This document shows, piece after piece, positions 29,749-39,292 of a stretch of 64,000 nt of DNA. The notes beneath the pieces were generated by a model. It made no database searches and had not been told where the DNA came from. It saw only the letters and a list, made by a program, of their open reading frames with translations. Every line of letters starts with the position of its first letter. Positions within the stretch are counted from its first letter, which is position 1. This stretch comes from Yarrowia lipolytica. Lineage: Eukaryota > Ascomycota > Dipodascomycetes > Dipodascales. The stretch is from positions 1,116,001 to 1,180,000 of the forward strand of contig NC_090773.1 in the NCBI RefSeq assembly GCF_001761485.1, given 5' to 3'. A program made the translations under genes and the position numbers.

Positions 29749-31980
29749 CTAATTCATCAGAGCAGAAGCCTGGAAAATGCACTGGAGGAACTCTTCCAGC
29801 CGTCCGGAGTCGACAAAGTCCCGGTAGATTTGTTGCTGGTCGTCGGCAACAAGAACAGACAGTTCGATGGCGTCGGTAACAAATCGAGGGTCAATGTGCC
29901 GCGATCTGACATAGACAGACAGTAGCTGAAGAATGACATAGGGGATGTAGATCTGTCTGAGATGAGACAGGTGGGTGTAGTCCTGTGGCCTGATCTCTTG
30001 GTTCTCTGTGTATTGTTGCAGGAGTTCAATGAGCCAATCGTGGATCAGCTTGTCGGACTGCCGTGCAATCTCGGTTACCTTATGGGCAATCTGGGTGTTA
30101 TTCTCATGGGTTCTGGGGGAGTTCATGAGCTCTTCCCAGCTGTGCACGGCGTCCAGGAAGAGAATGAGATCGTAGAGCTGCTCGAGTTCCCGAGCGACAA
30201 GCTCGTCGAGCTCGTTACCATCGGCTCCCAGAGTGTCTGCCTGGTATTGCTGCATCAGCATGGGCACATTGAGACGCATACCAGCTTCTCGGGCAGCTCC
30301 GACCTTTCCACAAAGCAAGAACCGTCTGAGAAGCTTGACAGAGGCATCGATGGTCTCAGACCACATTTTGACGTCTTCAAACCACTCCACAGCCCGGTAG
30401 AGGCGCACATCGGTGTCTTCGACCTGGTTGTCGAACTTCACAGCAATGATGTCAGGAATGACGTACTGGGACATGCTTTCATCAAAGACACGCGCAACAG
30501 CAGCCTTGACACATGCCTTGATGTCAACTCCGTATTGGTTAGCCAGGTGTATCTGCTGCTCTCGTTCAGAGGGGTCGGAGATGTTGGCCAGGTAGTAAGA
30601 GTATTGGTCAGTGACATCTTCCGAGTCTAGGAAAGAAACATAGAGAGGAACCAATTCCATGTGTCCCTCTCCAGCCAGCCGTTCAACGTAGGCAGAGATG
30701 ATGTTGTAATGGCTGATATCCAGTTCTTTCTGGCCTCCATATCCATGGCGAAGAGCAAGTAGAAGATGCACAAGAACACGTAGAATGATGGAAGACTCGG
30801 AAACAGCATTGGGCTGGCCCGTGCTAGCAGCAACTCTTAATGCGTCAGAGGAGGTGGACGCAATGGTCTCAATTGTGTTGTTGATGACCGCTCCCACAAA
30901 GGTTCGGATGGGGTTCATGGCCTGTCTCTTGACGTCAATGTTAGAAGACTCGGCCAGCAGTTCCAGAGCGTCCTGCATGGAAGACACGTGACCAGGACAC
31001 ACGAGTGGGATCAGAGCCTTAGTCTTAGAAGACACTCGGTGAGCATCATTCAAGGCCTGCTCAAATTGATCGCTGCACATGTTGTTAGTGTACGCCAGCA
31101 GTTGTGTCTCCCAGCTGTCGCTGACCTCCAGAACCGTGCCTACATCTCCTCCCAGGAAGCCGTACACGGCCTTCTCGTAGTCTCCGATAGGCGACGCAGC
31201 TACACTGAGACACATTCGTCGCCATAATGCGGTTCGTGTGGTTCCCACAGCCTTGGCGTCGTCCAGAGGATCGACATCAGTGTCCTCCATGGCTGCAAGT
31301 CCGCCAATGGCCATCTTGAGCGACAAGTTTCCGGTCTTCTCAGCCAGTTGACTGGCCTCCTTGATCTGTCGTCTTCGGATGAGATCAAAAATGGCCCGGA
31401 AGAGCTTGCTGTCGTATCCGGCGTCTTCTCCTGCAATTGGTTTCTTTTGTCGAAGGGGGGCATCGGCGTCCATCTCCGAAACCAGGGTGCTGGTGTTGCC
31501 CACAGATCCTCCCCCAAGTCGTTTTTTGGAAGCAATGTCGCTCTTGGTGTGCATCCACTTGGAGCCCCAGATCTCAATATTCTCGTGGTCCGACGGCGTC
31601 AGGTTGTCTTGCAGCCACCGGTTGACCAGAAACGTCTCCATCACACGAAGATGGGTCTGTTTGTACTGTTGAAGCACACTGGCGTCTGAAGAGAAGGGGA
31701 ATACATCGGTAGTGGTACTGTCTCCCTCCACGTCCATCTTGTCGTCGTTGTGAGTCTCGGCAAACCGCTCTCGGGCCTCAGAGAGGGTCGCAGTCAGCTG
31801 CCAGAACCGGGCCTCCAGTTCCCAGTTGCTGAAGTTCTCCGAGTCCATAGCTTCTTCTGTTTCCTGGGCCGTTTGGGCAGCCAAATCTCGCGAAATGTCC
31901 ATGAATCGGTCAATCAGCTCCAGAGGATTGTCCATCAGCGCCTCCAGGGCCGACGCAAACAGCTGATACTCGTCTTCCAT
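29749..31980 (-). CDS. NUP84: Nucleoporin Nup84 (Nup107 family)
   Basis: This 743-residue, all-helical protein is the Nup84/Nup107 subunit of the outer-ring Y complex of the nuclear pore. The typical block TALWRRMC, then YEKAVYGFLGGDVGTVLEVSD and SWETQLLAYTNNM (about 275-310) is the strongest evidence. Further helices include VLVHLLLALRHGYGGQ and LVPLYVSFLDSEDVTDQYSYYLANI. Length matches S. cerevisiae Nup84 (726). The N-terminus (MEDEYQLFASALEAL) is the first ATG. No break is seen. It lies convergent to RPN6 and about 2 kb from NUP53, another pore gene. Confidence 0.9.
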   Translation of the reverse strand: MEDEYQLFASALEALMDNPLELIDRFMDISRDLAAQTAQETEEAMDSENFSNWELEARFWQLTATLSEARERFAETHNDDKMDVEGDSTTTDVFPFSSDASVLQQYKQTHLRVMETFLVNRWLQDNLTPSDHENIEIWGSKWMHTKSDIASKKRLGGGSVGNTSTLVSEMDADAPLRQKKPIAGEDAGYDSKLFRAIFDLIRRRQIKEASQLAEKTGNLSLKMAIGGLAAMEDTDVDPLDDAKAVGTTRTALWRRMCLSVAASPIGDYEKAVYGFLGGDVGTVLEVSDSWETQLLAYTNNMCSDQFEQALNDAHRVSSKTKALIPLVCPGHVSSMQDALELLAESSNIDVKRQAMNPIRTFVGAVINNTIETIASTSSDALRVAASTGQPNAVSESSIILRVLVHLLLALRHGYGGQKELDISHYNIISAYVERLAGEGHMELVPLYVSFLDSEDVTDQYSYYLANISDPSEREQQIHLANQYGVDIKACVKAAVARVFDESMSQYVIPDIIAVKFDNQVEDTDVRLYRAVEWFEDVKMWSETIDASVKLLRRFLLCGKVGAAREAGMRLNVPMLMQQYQADTLGADGNELDELVARELEQLYDLILFLDAVHSWEELMNSPRTHENNTQIAHKVTEIARQSDKLIHDWLIELLQQYTENQEIRPQDYTHLSHLRQIYIPYVILQLLSVYVRSRHIDPRFVTDAIELSVLVADDQQQIYRDFVDSGRLEEFLQCIFQASALMN

Positions 31981-32093
31981 CGCGTCTATGTCGTTTGAAG
32001 CGGTGTGGATTAAAAAACAAACAAATGCTGCAGCCCATCACTACCGCACTTTTTATTGTTTTAGGTTGCAGGTTGGGAGAGACGACGACGGGG

Positions 32094-32099
32094 TTAGGG
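32094..32099 (+). promoter_or_regulatory. TTAGGG motif in the NUP84 upstream region
   Basis: A single TTAGGG within GGGTTAGGGT. The Tbf1/Tay1-type Myb site is known from other yeasts; its use here is inferred. Confidence 0.3.
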
Positions 32100-32289
32100 T
32101 GTAGAGGAGCTGCTAATTGGGGATGATGGAAGGGTCTTGGAATGAAATAGATGACTCGGACGGGTTTTTATTGGGGTCTTACGTATATATGTGTTGTTTT
32201 TGGCCTTAAATGTGAGGTATTTCCACGTTTTTGATGCTGTTCTTCTTTTCATAACAGTTAACAATATAGTTGACCTTATACTTAGCTTT

Positions 32290-32335
32290 ACAGTTGAACA
32301 AAAAACAGTTGAACAAAAAACAGTTGAACAAAAAA
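32290..32335. repeat. 15-bp tandem repeat (ACAGTTGAACAAAAA x3)
   Basis: Three perfect copies lie in the NUP84 upstream region, with a partial fourth beginning near 32335. Confidence 0.7.
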
Positions 32336-32777
32336 CACAATTAAATGAATTTACAGTAAGTATATGCAGAAAGAAAAAAACATGAAACATTTAAGCTCAT
32401 TAATAATGGCAAGATAATATAGAGAAGCCGTTAATAGAGTGACTTACAGTAGTCGTATCACAACACTTCAACTTGACCATTACTTGGTATTTCTGAATGA
32501 TAGAAACTGAATTAGCATTCTAGAACACTTAGTAAGCACATACCCATCTTTTTTCTGCTCTGTCTTCGTCCCAAGCCTCCATTTGAGGCACAGTTGTCCA
32601 CTCCAACCAATGCCCCATCTGATCTATCACCACATGGGGCGAGTCACTCTATGTTCAACCCACCTTAAACCACTTAAAAAAACACAAGATAAAACAAAGT
32701 GTTTTCTTCCTCAGGATACCTTGATGTACAAAACTATTGCGCAAGAAAAGATACCAAAAAACAAAAGCAAGTCTTCC

Positions 32778-33905
32778 ATGAGCTCCCCAGCGCCCAGCAG
32801 CCCCCAGCCTCCCGCCACGGTGGACTGGAACGTGTCTGTCCCCGAAAACCCAGCTCTTTCTGCTAGACACAAAACATCGGGCCAGATTTTTCTTCAAAAC
32901 TGGCTCCAGACCCAAGCTGAAGTGGATACCCCTCAACGATGCAACGAGCACCTACCCTGGAACAATGAGCTCACTCCCGGCGACCCTCCGCGGCCCATCC
33001 GACGTCTGAGCTTTCCTAGCCTCACTCCTCCTGGCGTATCATTCTCGGTGGGCTCGTCGGTGCCCTCCACTTCGAGCAACTCGATCGAGATTGCGCGTCG
33101 CAACCTCTCGAGCCAGATCCCTGGCGACTTTGAGGGCGATCTGTCAGGTGAGCTGAATGATGACGGACAAGTTACCGACTTCAACGACTTCTCCTGCGTT
33201 GCTCAAGCGCTCAAAGACAAAACCTTTTCGGGTCTCAGCAGCTTCGACAGCAGAGACAGGTACTTTGACGAGTCCGAACCGCTCAACTTTGGCAACCTGC
33301 CATTTCTCTCAGCGACCCACGCTCTGCTTGACAAGAGTTTGAAGGGGAGAGTGAACCGTGATAGCTCAAATGGCCGAATTCCATCTATCGACAACGAGAA
33401 TTCCATTCTAGACGAATTCAGCGACGCATGCAGTAACGAAGACTCGTTATACGAGAGTCCTGACGAGAACCGCAGTTTTGGAGCTTACAGTTGTGATTCC
33501 GATGGACCCACTCCCGTCACTACATTCCCCAGAGATACCCACCCGGAGACCAGTTCTGGAGTCCACAGCATGACGGACATGGCTCTCGAGATGTTGAGCA
33601 TTATCGCTAGTCTGGATACCATCACCATTAACAAGCTGCATCGTCTGTTCAGTATCGCTGGTCAAGGTGACATGACTGTGGCTGTTGAGCGGCTCCAGAA
33701 ACATTTGCGGCCACGAAATGATCTGCCATCTCTGTTTGCCGGAAATACGCAGAGTGTGTATTCTCAGCCCGTGGAGACGGCAATGGTGACTGAGGTGACC
33801 CCTTTGTTGAGTACCGCCATACCGTCAGATACCCCCAAGGATGATTCCAAGTATTCCACCTGGCAGCGGGTCAAGCGCCGAGTCTCGCATTCTTTTAAAA
33901 TCTAG
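32778..33905 (+). CDS. Unrecognised, mostly disordered acidic protein
   Basis: I do not recognise this protein of about 375 residues. The ATG at 32778 (MSSPAPSSPQ) is taken as the start; the frame is open back to 32583, but that part has no protein-like look. Most of the protein is Ser/Pro/Asp/Asn-rich and likely disordered, with ARRNLSSQIPGDFEG and a stretch of NFGNLPFLSATHALLDKSLK that may be short binding motifs. One region near 275-320, with MALEMLSIIASLDTITINKL and GDMTVAVERLQKHLRP, seems a folded helical bundle of UBA-like size, but the family is not clear. The last residues (WQRVKRRVSHSFKI) are basic. No membrane segment or signal is seen. It is divergent from NUP84 and convergent with the carboxypeptidase. 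Confidence 0.55.
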   Translation: MSSPAPSSPQPPATVDWNVSVPENPALSARHKTSGQIFLQNWLQTQAEVDTPQRCNEHLPWNNELTPGDPPRPIRRLSFPSLTPPGVSFSVGSSVPSTSSNSIEIARRNLSSQIPGDFEGDLSGELNDDGQVTDFNDFSCVAQALKDKTFSGLSSFDSRDRYFDESEPLNFGNLPFLSATHALLDKSLKGRVNRDSSNGRIPSIDNENSILDEFSDACSNEDSLYESPDENRSFGAYSCDSDGPTPVTTFPRDTHPETSSGVHSMTDMALEMLSIIASLDTITINKLHRLFSIAGQGDMTVAVERLQKHLRPRNDLPSLFAGNTQSVYSQPVETAMVTEVTPLLSTAIPSDTPKDDSKYSTWQRVKRRVSHSFKI

Positions 33906-34036
33906 TTTGCTTTGCTGGTGTCTTCTTCTGCAGTTGCTACAGTTGATATATGGAGATGGCAGGACCAGGATCAGGAATTAAATTAAATAATATATTAAAG
34001 CGTGGGTATGAATAGATAGTCTGTGGTTCTTGATGA

Positions 34037-35422
34037 TTACTCGTGGAGATCGTACTTTCCAGATATCCATCTGTTGAGAAGCTGTAGAGACACTTCAGGC
34101 TGGTCATGGGGAACCATATGACCTGCGTCGTAGACCCGAAGGAAGGTGAACTTGTCGTAGTTCTTGATTTCGCCCACAGGCTTGCCTCCAACTCTCCAGT
34201 AAGTGTATGGAGCCTTGTTGAAGCTCTCTTTTCCGCTCCATTGTAGAGCATTAGTCCAGTAGTAGTTTCCGAGCCAGTTACAGATGTAGTCGTGATCTCC
34301 AGCGTACACTAGCACCGGCAATTTGTAGTCGTCCAACAGCTTGTGGTAGTCGTCAACGTACGGGTAGATTTCATCTCCCTTTCGCTGGAAGAGCTGGTTG
34401 ACAAAGCCGTTACAAGTCTGGAACTGGATCTTGGTGTCGACGCCCAGAGCCTGCTTGACGTGGTCCTGCTGCAGCCAGGTCTCGGGGTAGTTCATGGCCT
34501 TGTAGCACAGTCCCTTGGCTTCGGGGTCGCATTTCTTGGTCAGGTCGTAGATGTTGATGAACTTTTGGCCAACCGGATTGAGGAAAAGGTAGTTGAAGTC
34601 GCCCTGGGCATCGGTGCAGTCGGAGACGGACTTGGAGTCGTAGCACGTCTGGATCTCGTCGATCATCTCGTGATAGTTTGTGTCCATCTGCTGACATTCG
34701 GTGGAGTTGAGTACAGGGGGAACACCTCCTTTACCACAGGCCATGGGCTGGAACCCAGCTGCCTGGTGCAGAGGGTCCCAGATTCCGTTGCCGACGAGAA
34801 TGGAGTCCAGTCTGAAGGGTTTGTCTGCGTGCGAGAGAATTTCCAGGGCAGAGATTGGTGCGTAGTGACCTCCATAAGACTCGGAGGCAATGTGGAACTT
34901 TTGGCCCTTGTTGTATTCCGGGAAGTTTTGGAAGAAGAGAGTCAGAAACGAGTAGAGGTCCTCGGCGGCCTTTTTGGAGGTATCGACAGGTCCCTTGTCC
35001 GAGTACGAAAAGCCCGTTCCCACAGGTTGGTCCAGGTATATGACGTTGGCGTTGTTGTTCCACGAGTGAGGGTTTCGCACGACCTTGAGGTTCTCGTCGA
35101 TGGAGGAAGGGCCGTTTTCGTAGAAGAGGCCTCCGAGAGAAGAGCAACCGGGTCCTCCCGACAGCCAGAGCACGACAGGGTCGTTTTGGGGGTCTCCTCG
35201 CGACTCAAAGAACCAGTAGAAGAAGTGTTTTGAGCCGTCGTCCGCGTCCAGGTATCCCGTGTATTGTTTGACGGTGTCTACTCCTAGAGCAGAGGGGTCC
35301 TGGGCCTTGCTGCGGATGCTGAACCCCGGGGCGGATGTCGAGTTGGAGAAGGTGGTGTAGTTTGATTCGGTGGCCACGGTCGACACGAGCAACGCAACCA
35401 GAGCGAACGAAGGGAGCTTCAT
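34037..35422 (-). CDS. Carboxypeptidase Y-like serine carboxypeptidase
   Basis: This 461-residue S10 peptidase removes C-terminal residues from peptides, in the vacuole or outside the cell. The signal peptide is MKLPSFALVALLVSTVATES. The catalytic triad fits Ser182 (SESYGGHYAP), Asp376 (YAGDHDYICNWLGN) and His435 (AGHMVPHD), with the substrate loop WLSGGPGCSSLGG near 86-98. Mature CPY begins near the QYTGYLD block, and here that block starts at residue 53. The propeptide is therefore only about 30 residues, compared with roughly 90 in yeast CPY, and no QRPL vacuolar signal is visible. The ATG at 35422 is chosen because a perfect signal follows; the frame is open upstream without an ATG. NYT and NST near the N-terminus are possible N-glycan sites. 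Confidence 0.88.
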   Translation of the reverse strand: MKLPSFALVALLVSTVATESNYTTFSNSTSAPGFSIRSKAQDPSALGVDTVKQYTGYLDADDGSKHFFYWFFESRGDPQNDPVVLWLSGGPGCSSLGGLFYENGPSSIDENLKVVRNPHSWNNNANVIYLDQPVGTGFSYSDKGPVDTSKKAAEDLYSFLTLFFQNFPEYNKGQKFHIASESYGGHYAPISALEILSHADKPFRLDSILVGNGIWDPLHQAAGFQPMACGKGGVPPVLNSTECQQMDTNYHEMIDEIQTCYDSKSVSDCTDAQGDFNYLFLNPVGQKFINIYDLTKKCDPEAKGLCYKAMNYPETWLQQDHVKQALGVDTKIQFQTCNGFVNQLFQRKGDEIYPYVDDYHKLLDDYKLPVLVYAGDHDYICNWLGNYYWTNALQWSGKESFNKAPYTYWRVGGKPVGEIKNYDKFTFLRVYDAGHMVPHDQPEVSLQLLNRWISGKYDLHE

Positions 35423-35485
35423 TGTAGCGAGTGTATGAGTGAGTGAATGAAGGTGGGTACTGTGATGATTCCAGGAAGAGAACGA

Positions 35486-35521
35486 GAGACTGAAACTGAG
35501 ACCGAAACTGAGACTGAAACT
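35486..35521. repeat. 12-bp tandem repeat (GAGACTGAAACT x3)
   Basis: Three copies, one with a single change, lie in the carboxypeptidase leader. Confidence 0.7.
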
Positions 35522-35592
35522 GGAGAGGATGCAAACGGAAGTTGCGACGCACCTCAGATGCAACGGGCCCTGGCCATTGTCTTGTTTCGTCC

Positions 35593-35658
35593 ATTCAAGC
35601 TTCGAGTCAAGCTTCAGTCAAGCTTCAGTCAAGCTTCAGCTCCTTCAGTCAAGCTTTC
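35593..35658. repeat. 11-bp repeat (AGTCAAGCTTC)
   Basis: Five to six copies of AGTCAAGCTTC or close variants, partly in tandem, lie in the carboxypeptidase upstream region. Confidence 0.6.
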
Positions 35659-36027
35659 CAATAGGGCCAGCCGGTATCGTAGCTACCAGGACTCCAAACA
35701 CACCCGAAACACTGTGTTGGAGATTGGGCTTCGAAACTGGCCCTGGAAAGCACTAATAAAAGCGAAGATTAGCTCAACCGGTCGAAAAGGGCTCTCTTCC
35801 ACACTTTTCAACAACCATCCAATCGTTTCACCTGAACAAGCGATTATTACGCCTTTCTCTTCCTGTTTATCACAACTCTACATAAAGTTGTAAGCTGCAG
35901 AAACATGAAATATAGCCCCTGACCTTATGTTTACAGTGAAGTAAAAACACAGCCTTACGTGGGGTACCCAGGACTTTGGTGAAAGGGCCAAAATGCCCCG
36001 TTTGGGAAGGGACATGTCAGAAAAAGA

Positions 36028-36059
36028 GAGTCACATGACCCATATGGACCACGTGACTC
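36028..36059. promoter_or_regulatory. 32-bp imperfect palindrome with E-box arms
   Basis: GAGTCACATGACC, CATATG and GACCACGTGACTC form an inverted pair with three mismatched pairs. Each outer arm carries a bHLH-type core (CACATG, CACGTG) flanked by GAGTCA. It may bind a dimeric or tetrameric regulator of the carboxypeptidase gene. Confidence 0.45.
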
Positions 36060-36750
36060 CCGTGGTGCCCCAAATTGACCGGATCCCTTCCATTTTTCCG
36101 GTCCTATTTTGTCTAATGATCAACCGCAGATCGACACACATTCCACTGGCTAAGCATCTGTGGCTGCAGGAACCCACCCAGACAGTAAGACAATGAGTAC
36201 GCGTGGCGCACTTACAGTAGGTTGTGCCGGTTGTGCCTGACAAGGGAGGGAGGGGTAAACAGATGAGCTTTTTGGTGTTATTTTTTTGATGTCCTTATTC
36301 ATATTTTTTGTGTTATTTCTGGTTGAGTTTTTTGATGATGTCTTTTTGTTTTTTTATATCTTTTTATATCATAATTATATCTTTTTATATCTTTCCCTTG
36401 TGTTATTTGAAGAAGAAAAATTCAAAAAGTTTTGGGAAAACATAAGTATAAACAATCATCATTCAACGACGCCAGTTATACGCTGCTATAGGGAAAAGAC
36501 AAGGTATTATCAATAAAACGGTATAACGGTCGAATCGAGTATGTTAAATAGATTGATTCATAAATGATCTACAACTCAGGTGTCGAGTAGCTGAAATGTA
36601 TTTCCCTAGAATAAAAGAGTTGCTTATTAAGGACAGTACGTACAAGGTACACACATAAACGTATGTTCTATACTTGTACTTGTATTCGCACAGGGTACTG
36701 TACTTTCTACTGCTCAGTCTTGTACGCATCGTCTTGTATCCAATCTCGTA

Positions 36751-36850
36751 TTCATCGCGTAATCATCGCGTAATCATCTCGCAATCAGCAATCTCGAAAT
36801 CAGCAATCATCTCGAAATCATCTTCAATCACCCCGCAATCATCTAGTCAC
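36751..36850. repeat. Degenerate ATCATCTCGCAATCA repeats
   Basis: The words CGCGTAATCAT and CTCGAAATCAGCAATCAT recur with changes over about 100 bp, downstream of the lipase gene. Confidence 0.5.
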
Positions 36851-36943
36851 CAATCTACTTGTCAGTCAAATTTGTATTGCGTATGAGAGTTATAAGGATA
36901 CCAATCTGTCCAAATATTGCTACCAACCTGGCGGGTACGGTAT

Positions 36944-37954
36944 TCAAATGGTGCCGTTCAAAGGCTTACCCCAAACTCCGACAGGAAGATCGGAGTTGAG
37001 AGGAGGGTAGAGAAGGGTACTACAGAGGAAAAAGAAGGTAAAGTAAATGAGATGGGCGGCCTCGACGATACCCTGGGTGGCAGTGGAGGCGAGTGAGGTG
37101 GAGAAGGAACACAGAGGATTCTGCTGGCCGTCACAGACCTTGAGGGTGTTGACAGGAGGGTTGATTCCGGGGAAGTCAATGTACACCTCGCCTCCGCTCT
37201 GGTGATAGGGGGTCCAGAAGGGGATTCGAGGCACAATGTCTTCCTTGTGGGTGACTCGGTAGAATCGTCGGTCAGGACCCTGGTGAGTAAAATCGGGGTT
37301 GTCTCCAAAGAAGAGCTTGTCGTTGTAATCAGCCAGAGCCTTGTTACCGGTGAGTGGCTGACCAGACGTGATAACCAGAGGGTCGTATCCAGAGGTCTTG
37401 AGGTTGATTCCGTGCAGGAAAGTAGCTGCTCCCCCGAGAGAGTGGCCAGTGACAATGACCTGATAGTCAGGATACTTGGCGAACGTGTCGTCCATAGCGC
37501 CCTTTGCCTCACTATAGGCCAGATTGTAGGCCTGTAGAAAGCCAACGTGCACTTGGCAATCAGGACAGTCCATCTTAGCCGTGTTCCAGGATGTTAGGGG
37601 CTGTCGCTTAATTCTTAGGTCAGTGAGGCCGTTGTTGAGCGTAGCCGTGCCCCGGAACACATGCCAGAAGACCTTTCGCTTGTGGTCTACTGCCAGAAAA
37701 CCCGATACTGAAAAATCCAACGGATCCTGGGGGGTGAATTGGGTGATGAGCTCCATGTCGGGGAAGTCGGAGCATCTACCGGCACACTGGAACGGTTTGT
37801 AGATAACACCATACGGCTCACCGCAGATTGCAAGGCTTGAAAGATGCTCGGCGTAGTTGATCAGGTCCCAGGTGTCCTGAGTGGCCTGGACAACGTTCTG
37901 AGCTGTCACAGACACCAGAGAGAGAGCTGAAAGGACAAGAGAGGAGAGAAGCAT
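36944..37954 (-). CDS. LIP11: Secreted triacylglycerol lipase (class 3, Yarrowia LIP family)
   Basis: This 336-residue alpha/beta-hydrolase belongs to the Yarrowia lipase family that splits triglycerides outside the cell. The signal peptide is MLLSSLVLSALSLVSVTAQ. The nucleophile elbow GHSLGG holds Ser172; the likely other triad members are Asp239 (THKEDIVPR) and His301 (AAHLIYF). The FRGT oxyanion segment is at about 100-103. Eight or more Cys suggest disulfides. The C-terminus carries a hydrophobic run after His301 (IYFTFFFLCSTLLY), unusual next to Lip2. The ATG at 37954 is chosen because the signal starts there; the open frame begins at 38242. The name LIP11 comes from remembered gene order and is less certain than the family. 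Confidence 0.85.
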   Translation of the reverse strand: MLLSSLVLSALSLVSVTAQNVVQATQDTWDLINYAEHLSSLAICGEPYGVIYKPFQCAGRCSDFPDMELITQFTPQDPLDFSVSGFLAVDHKRKVFWHVFRGTATLNNGLTDLRIKRQPLTSWNTAKMDCPDCQVHVGFLQAYNLAYSEAKGAMDDTFAKYPDYQVIVTGHSLGGAATFLHGINLKTSGYDPLVITSGQPLTGNKALADYNDKLFFGDNPDFTHQGPDRRFYRVTHKEDIVPRIPFWTPYHQSGGEVYIDFPGINPPVNTLKVCDGQQNPLCSFSTSLASTATQGIVEAAHLIYFTFFFLCSTLLYPPLNSDLPVGVWGKPLNGTI

Positions 37955-39292
37955 GGCGAAGCAGGAGAAAGAGCAGAAAGAGCTGGCGAAGAAGAAGCTG
38001 AAGCTGACGGTCCAGGACTCTGGGGAATTTCTTCGACTTCTTGTACTCCGTTTTATGACTTTACACGTGGGGTTCTCAGGCCCTTTCGCTCCACTCCACC
38101 CCTCCACGACCCTGTTCAAAAAAGTCTCACTACTATACTGTAACATTAGAAGTACAAATATACTCAGGTGGAGGTCGAGAATAAACCCGGCAAGTTGATT
38201 TATTTGATTTGAACACATGCTAGAAGCTTTCATTGAAGTCACTGCATCGATGGACCCGGTATTTGTCTTGTTGTTTGCTGTTTGACATTCTTGCCGCTAT
38301 AGTTGCCTCAGTTTGACACCAAACAACGCTGCTTCTACATATCCGCCCAGAAAGTCCCAGAATACGAAACAATACGATAGAAGCGCCATAGAACCATCTC
38401 TAAAGAACGAAATAACTGAAAAAGACGGACAACCCAAACTCCACCCTGTCTTGACCCATAATCCCGAGTTTTATGATAGCAAACAGCAACCAGTACAAAC
38501 TTAACTGAACCAGATGAGGTGGAGGTGGACACAACCATTGAATAACCACGTTGAGGAGTCAACTGATTAAATAATAAGAGTCTTTTTTAATACTACAGTA
38601 TCTACTGTATATGCCCACCCAAATACCCATCTCGAGCAGTTAAGCATAACCTACCCCGGCACCAAGTTTCAGATCTGAAAAGCATGAGGGATGAATGGAC
38701 CAACCATCTAGAATCCCACACAAGGCGGTATATTCAAACGGTCTGGTTCTTTTTGGCTTCTTTCATCCATTGGTACTTTGTTCGAAAAAAGACAAGCAAG
38801 AAGCTGCCAACCACAAGCCAATGTACAAGGTCGCTCGGGGTACCCTACAGTATGTAGAACAATCTAATCGCAAGACTGAGTTAAAATATTACAGATTAGA
38901 TAGTGTCTCCACCCTTGAATCCTACTATGGACATATATGATCACTCTAAGACAGTTTCATTTACCTGCTCTACTCTGGCACCTCCTTGTTGGGCAGTGCG
39001 CTATTTGACTGCAACCAAAACATCGGTACAGGCCCAGTGTAAGATCTGTGTTGTATTCGGTACGACATCATTCAACACGACATCATTCTGTTGAGGTTCG
39101 GCGTGGGATAGAAAGGACGTTCTTGCTTCATTTAAACATCCACACGCCGTTCAATTAATCATCAATTAAATAAATACTCTAAACTATACATACAGCGAGT
39201 TCGTTTCGGTTCGTTTCGGTTCGTTTCGGTTCGTTTCGGTCCAGTTCAGTCCGGTTCGTTTCGTTTCATTGCGTCAGCCCTCATGTCCTCCT
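37955..39292. other. Intergenic: lipase upstream region and MED13 3' region
   Basis: About 1.3 kb with no convincing gene. It holds AT-rich sequence, short GTAC words near 38130-38160 and 38590-38610, and the 10-bp repeat at 39201-39240 just after MED13. Confidence 0.6.
39201..39240. repeat. 10-bp tandem repeat (TCGTTTCGGT x4)
   Basis: Four perfect copies, followed by degenerate ones (to about 39270), lie 25-90 bp beyond the MED13 stop codon, within its likely 3' untranslated region. Confidence 0.75.

Larger units (their letters stand above)
31981..32777. other. Intergenic: divergent region between NUP84 and an unrecognised gene
   Basis: About 800 bp with a GGGTTAGGG motif (TTAGGG at 32094-32099), a 15-bp tandem repeat at 32290-32335, and AT-rich sequence. 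If the next gene starts upstream at 32583, its right part is coding. Confidence 0.55.
35423..36943. other. Intergenic: carboxypeptidase upstream region and lipase 3' region
   Basis: About 1.5 kb with no convincing gene. It holds three short tandem repeats (35486-35521, 35593-35658, 36751-36850), a CACGTG palindrome at 36028-36059 and T-rich sequence near 36280-36410. The long frame from 35447 is built mainly from the repeats. Confidence 0.6.

Noticed and set aside
35447-35893. 148-residue plus-strand frame upstream of the carboxypeptidase
   Set aside because: It is built from the 12-bp and 11-bp repeats, which are open in several frames.
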